Of a stretch of 10,965 nucleotides of DNA, positions 6,323 through 10,965 are shown in pieces; position 1 is the first letter of the stretch, and each line of letters begins with the position of its first letter. The notes beneath the pieces are model-generated. The model was given only the letters and a program-made list of their open reading frames with translations. It was not told where the DNA came from and did not search any database. Source of the DNA: Oscillospiraceae bacterium (GTDB taxonomy: Bacteria > Bacillota > Clostridia > Oscillospirales > Ruminococcaceae). Made by a program: the position numbers and the translations under genes. The stretch spans positions 1 through 10,965 of the forward strand of contig JAEDHF010000053.1 in assembly GCA_016297165.1 (NCBI GenBank). Reading direction: 5' to 3'.

Positions 6323-7963
6323 ATGGGAATGGTAGTACAGCACAACATTAGCGCTCTTAACGCTAACAACGCAATGACTAAGAACGTATCAGGTTTAGGC
6401 AAGTCCACTGAAAAGTTATCTACAGGTTATCAGATCAACCGTGCAGCAGATAACGCAGCCGGCCTCGCAATTTCCGAAAAAATGCGTTCACAGATTCGTG
6501 GTCTTTCCCAGGCTACAAACAACGCTAATGACGCTATCAGCTTAATCCAGACCGCTGAAGGCGCATTACAGGAAACAGAAGACATTCTCCAGAGAATGAG
6601 AGAGCTTTCCGTTCAGTCCGCTAACGGTACTTACACAGACGAAGACCGTGACCAGATCCAGAAGGAAGTTGAAGCTCTTAAGGGCGAAATCGACCGTATC
6701 TCTGAAGCTACAGAGTACAACGAAATGAAGTTACTCGACGGTTCTCTCGACGGCGGCGTAGGCAACAAGGGCGAATATGGTCCTCGTTACGGCGTTCAGT
6801 TAGCAGTAGAAGGTCCCGCAACTCTTTCCGAAAACATCTCTCTCGAAGGCTCTACAATCACTTCCAGCGTAGCAGGCGTTGCTGTTAAGCTCGCTGACGC
6901 AGCTTCCGGTGCAGGCGGCGAATCCGCTGAATGGAGCGCAGACGGTAAGGAATTAACCCTTAACTTAAAGGTTGGTCAGACCTATACACAGTCTCAGATC
7001 AACGACTTAATCAAGAACGCTACACAGGCTAAGGACGACCAGCAGCAGGCTGACCCCGCTCAGGTTTCCATGAACCTTAAGAATGGTATCTTCACATTCT
7101 CCGCTGAAGAAACCTTCACAACCGAAACAGGTGTTAGATCCGACTCCAGCGAAGTTGATTTAACAGCTGCTCTTATGACAGGCGGCGGCGCTCAGAACGA
7201 TAAGTACGCTGACTCTATCAGATTCACAGCTAACAACTACGGTAAGGATGAGCGTGCAATCACTCTTAAGACTGACGTAGCAGCAGGCAAGGAATGGGTT
7301 GAAACCACAACAGCTGACGCAGTTAACGCTAAGGACGGCGCATTCACACTTCACCTTTCTACAGGCGTAGAGTACACAGAAGAAGACCTCGAAAAGCTCC
7401 TCGCTAAGTCCGGTCTCGACTACGACGTAACATTATCCGACCAGACAGCTAACCCTGACGGTGACAAGGTTCTCTTTGCTCAGACAAAGGATGCTGAAGT
7501 TGCAGTTACAATGGGCGCTACAGCAGGTGCAGGTCTTGGTGCAGACGCTGCTCTCGGTAAGGGCGAAGGCTTAACCTTCCAGATCGGTGCTAACGGCGTT
7601 GAAGACCAGAGACTTACTGTTAACATCTCCAACATGGGCGCTAACGCTCTTGGCGTAGCAGGTCTCGATATCTCCAAGCAGGAAGGCGCTAACGAAGCAA
7701 TCAACAAGATTGACGACGCTATCAAGACTGTTTCTACACAGAGAGCTGAGCTCGGTGCTGTTCAGAACAGACTCGAACACACAGTTAACAACTTAACAAC
7801 AACAGAAGAAAACCTTACCTCCGCTGAATCTCAGATCAGAGATACAGATATGGCTAAGGAAATGATTAAGTACACAAAGTCCAACATCTTACAGCAGGCT
7901 TCTCAGTCTATGCTCGCACAGGCTAACCAGCAGCCTCAGGGCGTTCTCCAGTTACTCGGCTAA
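6323..7963 (+). CDS. fliC/hag: Flagellin, filament subunit
   Basis: A 546-residue flagellin exported unfolded by the flagellar type III apparatus and polymerised into the filament. The conserved N-terminal D0/D1 (about 1-145: VVQHNISALNANNAM, the RAADNAAGLAISEKMR segment) and C-terminal D0/D1 (about 455-546, ending LLG) are complete. The TLR5-contact stretch LQRMRELSVQ (89-98) keeps equivalents of Salmonella R90 and L94 (R91, L95) and E114 (E115). The central 150-445 region is variable and holds two related modules: LTLNL-x-G-x-TYT-QSQINDLIKNA (211-233) and FTLHL-x-G-x-EYT-EEDLEKLLAKS (341-363). It has no cysteine. Codon use is strongly biased, as for an abundant protein. The ATG is 6 nt after AGGAGG. 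It is monocistronic, with a sigma-28 promoter and its own terminator. Confidence 0.97.
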   Translation: MGMVVQHNISALNANNAMTKNVSGLGKSTEKLSTGYQINRAADNAAGLAISEKMRSQIRGLSQATNNANDAISLIQTAEGALQETEDILQRMRELSVQSANGTYTDEDRDQIQKEVEALKGEIDRISEATEYNEMKLLDGSLDGGVGNKGEYGPRYGVQLAVEGPATLSENISLEGSTITSSVAGVAVKLADAASGAGGESAEWSADGKELTLNLKVGQTYTQSQINDLIKNATQAKDDQQQADPAQVSMNLKNGIFTFSAEETFTTETGVRSDSSEVDLTAALMTGGGAQNDKYADSIRFTANNYGKDERAITLKTDVAAGKEWVETTTADAVNAKDGAFTLHLSTGVEYTEEDLEKLLAKSGLDYDVTLSDQTANPDGDKVLFAQTKDAEVAVTMGATAGAGLGADAALGKGEGLTFQIGANGVEDQRLTVNISNMGANALGVAGLDISKQEGANEAINKIDDAIKTVSTQRAELGAVQNRLEHTVNNLTTTEENLTSAESQIRDTDMAKEMIKYTKSNILQQASQSMLAQANQQPQGVLQLLG

Positions 7964-8002
7964 TAGCTTAGTGAACAGGAAAATCGCTTAAACTAATTAA
8001 AA

Positions 8003-8039
8003 ACCGTAAGCCCCCTTGACTTGTCGGGGGGCTTATGGT
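8003..8039 (+). terminator. Flagellin terminator hairpin, also overlapping the next promoter
   Basis: Arms 8003-8015 and 8027-8039 form a 13-bp stem (one G-T pair) containing a CCCCC/GGGGG run, with an 11-base loop, starting 40 bases past the flagellin stop. There is no T-run after it (AAAATAAGG follows), so it may act as an mRNA 3' stabiliser as well as, or instead of, an efficient terminator. Confidence 0.6.
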
Positions 8040-8044
8040 AAAAT
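8016..8044 (+). promoter_or_regulatory. Sigma-A promoter of the Ig-like protein, embedded in the hairpin
   Basis: TTGACT (8016-8021) lies in the hairpin loop. After exactly 17 bases formed by the loop end and 3' arm comes TAAAAT (8039-8044). Each box differs from consensus by one base. The start would be near 8051, giving a leader of about 70 nt. Confidence 0.65.
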
Positions 8045-8063
8045 AAGGTAAGATGCCATAACG

Positions 8064-8095
8064 AGAGCCTCATACTCTCAGAGTGGCAAGGCTCT
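8064..8095 (+). ncRNA. Hairpin in the leader of the Ig-like protein mRNA
   Basis: AGAGCC (8064-8069) pairs with GGCTCT (8090-8095) across a 20-base loop. It ends about 10 bases before the ribosome binding region GGAAAGG, so it leaves the start accessible. The stem is short and its role is unknown. Confidence 0.3.
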
Positions 8096-8121
8096 TATGT
8101 TTGGAAAGGATGAAAATACTT

Positions 8122-9618
8122 ATGAAAAAGCTATTTAAGAAGGTTGTTGCCGGCTTTATGGCAGCAGCTATCGCAGTTACCTCTATGGTAACAAGCGTTT
8201 CGGCGGCTGAGTTCGCAGTTTCCGGCGCAACCGACAACAAGGTTGAGGTAAATGTAGCCGCTTCTGTTGAATTAACCGTAACAACAGACGAAGCAGCTAT
8301 CACAGCAAAGTCCGATAAGGAATCTGTTGCAACAGCTACAGTTGACGCTAAGAAGGTTACAATCAAGGGCGTTTCTGCAGGTTCCGCAAACGTTACAATT
8401 TCCGATGGTAAGGCTACCCCCGTTAAGATTGCAGTAACAGTTAAGAGAGTTCCTGCTGTAGCTTCTACAGTTAAGCTCTATACAGATACTGCTTGCACAG
8501 ACGGTAAGGAAGCTCCCGAAGCAGGCGTTAGCGTATATGTTAACGGCACAAAGACAAAGGTTGAGCCTATCGTTGACTACAAGACCACAACCCTTTACTT
8601 CAAGGAAAACTCCGCTGTTAAGAAGATTATCGCTACCACAACAACAGGCAGCGAGCCCAAGTTAACAGAAAAGGGCGCTCTCCCTTCCGACGACGCAGGT
8701 ATCAAGGAAGCTAAGAACATGGCAACCGCTAAGGCTGACCTTAAGAAGAAGACAGTAACAATTTCCGCAGGCAAGAAGACCTCTGACGCTAAGACAGTTA
8801 CCGCTTGGGTATTCGGTCTTAACGAATATAACGAAGTAGTTACAAAGGCAAGCGCTAAGGTTGTAGTTAAGGGCGCAGCTACTTCTATCAGCTTCTATGC
8901 AACAGAACCCAGCGAAAAAACTCCTGTTGCTAAGACAATCGTAATAGGTTCTAATTCCGCCGATAACAAAGTTTATTTCGTACCCGCTATCAAGGCTCCT
9001 TCCAAGGACGCAAAGAATACTATTACAGACAACACCTACACAGTAACAGCAGACCCCAAGGTAAAGGATGTTACAGTAGCTTACGACGCTAAGAACGCTT
9101 ACTTCACTGTTACAGCTAAGAGCCTTGTTCCCGACGCTAAGAAGAAGGTTAAGACCCTCTCCGCTAAGATTAAGGTTACATGCGTTCAGAGTGGCAAGTC
9201 CGCTACAATCACAGTTATCGTAGAAAACGACGTTAACTCTATTGCAAACACGGTCAAGACAGGTTATGCAACCCTTATTGATGAAAAGGGCGACGTAGCT
9301 AAGGTTGACGCTACTCCTACACGCGACGACGACACTATCGCTACAACAAGCAAGGTTTCTGTAGTTGTATTAAACGGCGAAGCTGCTTTCGACGCAAAAG
9401 GCAAGCTTACAACAGCTAAGTCCAAGTCCTTCGGTGCTAAGCTCCAGAACACACAAACAGGCTACAGAGTAAGAATCACCAACAGTGGTGCTAAGGAACC
9501 CAAGGACGCAGTTGTTTACTTAGTAGTTACAAACGCAGCTAAGGAAACAAAGTACCTCAAGGTTGCTACACTTACTAAGGCCGGCGCTCTTACGAAGTAT
9601 GAAGCTCCCGCAGCGTAA
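8122..9618 (+). CDS. Secreted Ig-like (Big2-like) domain protein, function unknown
   Basis: 498 residues from the ATG chosen here. The N-terminus is a Sec signal peptide: MKKLFKK, a hydrophobic core (VVAGFMAAAIAVTSMV) and cleavage likely after A28 (SVSA|AEF). Residues about 30-108 read as a bacterial Ig-like (BIG2-type) beta-sandwich: ESVATATVDAKKVTIKGVSA, then ANVTISDG and PVKIAVTVK. The rest is Lys-, Thr- and Ala-rich, with alternating beta-strand patterns suggesting further Ig-like folds. There are two cysteines, and no LPXTG motif, lipobox, S-layer repeat or enzyme motif that I recognise. Codon use resembles the flagellin gene, predicting high expression. It has its own promoter and terminator, so it is monocistronic. 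In-frame starts at 8083 (GTG) and 8110 were set aside: the first lies in the leader hairpin and the second touches the GGAAAGG ribosome binding site. A role at the cell surface is inferred only from secretion and fold. Confidence 0.75.
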   Translation: MKKLFKKVVAGFMAAAIAVTSMVTSVSAAEFAVSGATDNKVEVNVAASVELTVTTDEAAITAKSDKESVATATVDAKKVTIKGVSAGSANVTISDGKATPVKIAVTVKRVPAVASTVKLYTDTACTDGKEAPEAGVSVYVNGTKTKVEPIVDYKTTTLYFKENSAVKKIIATTTTGSEPKLTEKGALPSDDAGIKEAKNMATAKADLKKKTVTISAGKKTSDAKTVTAWVFGLNEYNEVVTKASAKVVVKGAATSISFYATEPSEKTPVAKTIVIGSNSADNKVYFVPAIKAPSKDAKNTITDNTYTVTADPKVKDVTVAYDAKNAYFTVTAKSLVPDAKKKVKTLSAKIKVTCVQSGKSATITVIVENDVNSIANTVKTGYATLIDEKGDVAKVDATPTRDDDTIATTSKVSVVVLNGEAAFDAKGKLTTAKSKSFGAKLQNTQTGYRVRITNSGAKEPKDAVVYLVVTNAAKETKYLKVATLTKAGALTKYEAPAA

Positions 9619-9654
9619 TTCTACTCTCTAAAGAAAAGAATTAACCAAAATAAT

Positions 9655-9686
9655 AACGCCCCCGAATGGGGGCGTTGTTGTTATAT
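9655..9686 (+). terminator. Intrinsic terminator after the Ig-like protein gene
   Basis: AACGCCCCC (9655-9663) and GGGGGCGTT (9668-9676) form a perfect 9-bp stem around a GAAT loop, followed by the T-rich GTTGTTATAT. It lies 36 bases past the stop codon. Confidence 0.85.
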
Positions 9687-9748
9687 CTCCCCTCGTCATT
9701 ATGCACAGGTAATTTTCAATTTTTCTCGTAATTTTTTACCGAAAAAGC

Positions 9749-9777
9749 TTGACAAGCCTTGTGAAATATGCTAAAAT
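9749..9777 (+). promoter_or_regulatory. Sigma-A promoter of the rpmG-secE-nusG-rplK operon
   Basis: Perfect TTGACA (9749-9754), a 17-base spacer and TAAAAT (9772-9777), with a TGC just before it forming an extended -10. A small palindrome, ACAAG-C-CTTGT (9752-9762), overlaps the -35 and spacer. Transcription would start near 9784. Confidence 0.85.
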
Positions 9778-9783
9778 AAATAT

Positions 9784-9916
9784 ACCTCAGAACAGGGGTT
9801 TTATTTTTTTGCTCTTTTTTGAGCAGTAAATTGCTCTTGCCGCAGTTAAGGGTATTGCGGAACGAGGGAGGCTTAGTCCGTTCAAAAGAACGGATAATAA
9901 AATAGGAGGTGCCGAA
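9784..9916 (+). ncRNA. Structured 5' leader of the rpmG operon
   Basis: The roughly 130-nt leader holds three hairpins: TGCTC/GAGCA around T6 (9810-9825), CCGCA/TGCGG (9840-9860) and TCCGTTC-AAAA-GAACGGA (9877-9894). None is followed by a good T-run, so classic attenuation is not obvious. The last ends 8 bases before the ribosome binding site AGGAGG. I recognise no known riboswitch or ribosomal protein leader, and no open frame. Confidence 0.4.
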
Positions 9917-10066
9917 ATGAGAGTAAAAATCACACTGGCATGCACTGAGTGCAAGCAGCGCAATTACAACACCAAGAAAAACAAGAAGAATGACCCTGAC
10001 AGAATCGAAATGAACAAGTACTGCAAGTTCTGCCGCAAGCACACTCTCCACAAAGAAACCAAGTAA
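9917..10066 (+). CDS. rpmG: Large ribosomal subunit protein bL33
   Basis: A 49-residue ribosomal protein of the 50S subunit near the E site. The sequence MRVKITLACTECKQRNYNT and its C-terminal half are typical. It has the zinc-ribbon form with C9-x2-C12 and C36-x2-C39 (YCKFCRKH), so it should bind zinc. Some bacteria carry a cysteine-free paralogue for zinc limitation. The start follows TAGGAGG with 7-8 nt spacing, and secE follows after 11 bases. This rpmG-secE-nusG order is standard in Firmicutes and places it first in the operon. Confidence 0.96.
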   Translation: MRVKITLACTECKQRNYNTKKNKKNDPDRIEMNKYCKFCRKHTLHKETK

Positions 10067-10077
10067 GGAGGATTCTG

Positions 10078-10341
10078 ATGGCAAAGGAAAAAACATCGAC
10101 AATCGAAAAGGCTAAAGCCAAGGCTGCTGCTGCGGCTAACACAAAAAAGCCGAAGAAGTCGATTGTCAAGTATTTTAAGGACGCCAGATCCGAATTCAAA
10201 AAGGTTGTGTGGCCCTCGAGAAAGCAGGTTGTAAACAATACAATCGTAGTTCTCGTGGCTATGGCGGTTTCGGGCATTGCAATCTGGGCTTTGGATACGG
10301 GATTTATCTCCCTGCTGAAGCTTATGCTCGGAAAGTTTTAA
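10078..10341 (+). CDS. secE: Preprotein translocase subunit SecE
   Basis: An 87-residue single-span SecE, the small essential clamp of the SecYEG channel that exports unfolded proteins. The Lys- and Ala-rich N-terminal tail (1-27) is followed by the amphipathic conserved segment FKDARSEFKKVVWPSRKQ (about 33-50). One transmembrane helix covers about 55-74 (TIVVLVAMAVSGIAIWALD). The length fits Gram-positive SecE, which has one helix where Escherichia coli has three. The ATG follows AAGGAGG at 6-7 nt. Close spacing to rpmG (11 bases) and nusG (33 bases) indicates co-transcription. Confidence 0.95.
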   Translation: MAKEKTSTIEKAKAKAAAAANTKKPKKSIVKYFKDARSEFKKVVWPSRKQVVNNTIVVLVAMAVSGIAIWALDTGFISLLKLMLGKF

Positions 10342-10374
10342 TCGGTATTAAGTCTTTTTAGAAGGGGATACGAA

Positions 10375-10908
10375 ATGTCAGAAGCTAAATGGTATATCTT
10401 ACACACCTACTCGGGTTACGAGAATAAGGTTGCAAACGACATTAAAACTCTTGCAGAGAACAGAAATATGCAGCATCTTATCGAAGATGTTATGGTTCCG
10501 ATTGGCCCCGCTACCGACGATTACGGTAAGCCCATTCTCGACAGAGACGGAAACCAGAAGGAAGAAAAGCTGTTCCCCTGCTATGTTTATGTTAAAATGG
10601 TTATGACAGACGAAACCTGGTATATCTGCCGCAATACACGAGGCGTTACAGGCTTTGTCGGACCCGGATCCAAACCTATTCCTCTCACAAACGAGGAAGT
10701 AAAAAACCTCGGCGTCGTTAAATCTACCCCCGTTTCCGCTGTTGCCGTCGGCGATATCGTCAATATCGTTTCGGGCGCTCTTAACGGATTTGAGGGTACC
10801 GTTAAAGAGGTTGATGAGGCGGCAGGTACCGTGCTCGTAACGGTTTCCATGTTCGGACGTGAAACGCCTACAACTCTCGAATTGTCAGCAGTTGAGAAAA
10901 TCAACTAA
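10375..10908 (+). CDS. nusG: Transcription elongation/termination factor NusG
   Basis: A 177-residue NusG, which binds the beta-prime clamp of RNA polymerase and links transcription to Rho or the ribosome. The NGN domain (about 1-112) begins with the signature KWYILHTYSGYENKVANDI, continues with LFPCYVYVKM and has the RNTRGVTGFVG motif at 86-96. The KOW domain occupies about 125-177 (VGDIVNIVSGALNGFEGTV, then VSMFGRETPTTLEL). It is of standard length and intact. The ribosome binding site is AGAAGGGG. It is followed after 30 bases by the start of rplK, the usual gene order. Confidence 0.97.
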   Translation: MSEAKWYILHTYSGYENKVANDIKTLAENRNMQHLIEDVMVPIGPATDDYGKPILDRDGNQKEEKLFPCYVYVKMVMTDETWYICRNTRGVTGFVGPGSKPIPLTNEEVKNLGVVKSTPVSAVAVGDIVNIVSGALNGFEGTVKEVDEAAGTVLVTVSMFGRETPTTLELSAVEKIN

Positions 10909-10938
10909 GCTCTTTAAGTTTTTTTGGAGGTAATTAAA

Positions 10939-10965
10939 ATGGCTCAGAAGGTAGTCGGATTTATT
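10939..10965 (+). CDS. rplK: Ribosomal protein uL11, 5' end only
   Basis: Only nine codons are inside the window: MAQKVVGFI, which matches the L11 N-terminus. GGAGG lies 8 bases upstream, and the position right after nusG is the conserved location of rplK. The assignment rests on these nine residues plus gene order. Confidence 0.85.

Noticed and set aside
1..10965. tRNA genes, rRNA, CRISPR arrays, full insertion sequences, phage att sites
   Set aside because: Read on both strands; no cloverleaf, no regularly spaced repeats and no transposase or integrase motif seen.

Overview
The window looks like a chromosomal segment of a motile, low-to-mid GC Gram-positive bacterium of the Clostridia, most likely Oscillospiraceae/Ruminococcaceae-like. 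This is inferred from the proteins, strong AGGAGG ribosome binding sites, the gene order rpmG-secE-nusG-rplK, a sigma-D-type flagellin promoter and the gut-clostridial style of the GGDEF proteins. No database search was possible.

The left half (1-5927) is on the minus strand. It holds a large membrane protein that appears to fuse a TraX-like acyltransferase domain to a 7TM sensor, a PAS-like domain and a GGDEF diguanylate cyclase domain (4-2268), with its own sigma-A promoter. Next comes a roughly 860-base stretch without an intact gene. It contains a strong hairpin, a possible 30-codon ORF, a small element with imperfect inverted ends, and a frameshifted, truncated remnant of a second membrane diguanylate cyclase. 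Then come a SpoU/TrmH-family RNA 2'-O-methyltransferase (3131-3961) and the translational GTPase TypA/BipA (4047-5876; the in-frame GTG at 5927 is probably not the start).

The right half is on the plus strand. A divergent intergenic region of about 450 bases carries a near-perfect sigma-28/sigma-D promoter and a roughly 150-nt leader. A hairpin in that leader displays GGA in its loop ahead of a GGA-containing Shine-Dalgarno, the arrangement used by CsrA at Bacillus hag. It drives a 546-residue flagellin with two related modules in the variable region. After the flagellin, one hairpin appears to be both the flagellin terminator and the carrier of a sigma-A promoter for a secreted Ig-like-domain protein (8122-9618) with flagellin-like, highly biased codon use. 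A strong terminator follows, then a sigma-A promoter and a structured leader for rpmG, secE, nusG and the first nine codons of rplK.

Functionally, the window mixes core translation, secretion and transcription genes with surface and motility genes. The most unusual content is the c-di-GMP-type module (intact TraX-7TM-PAS-GGDEF plus a decayed GGDEF neighbour) a few kilobases from a flagellin gene. A link between them is inference only.
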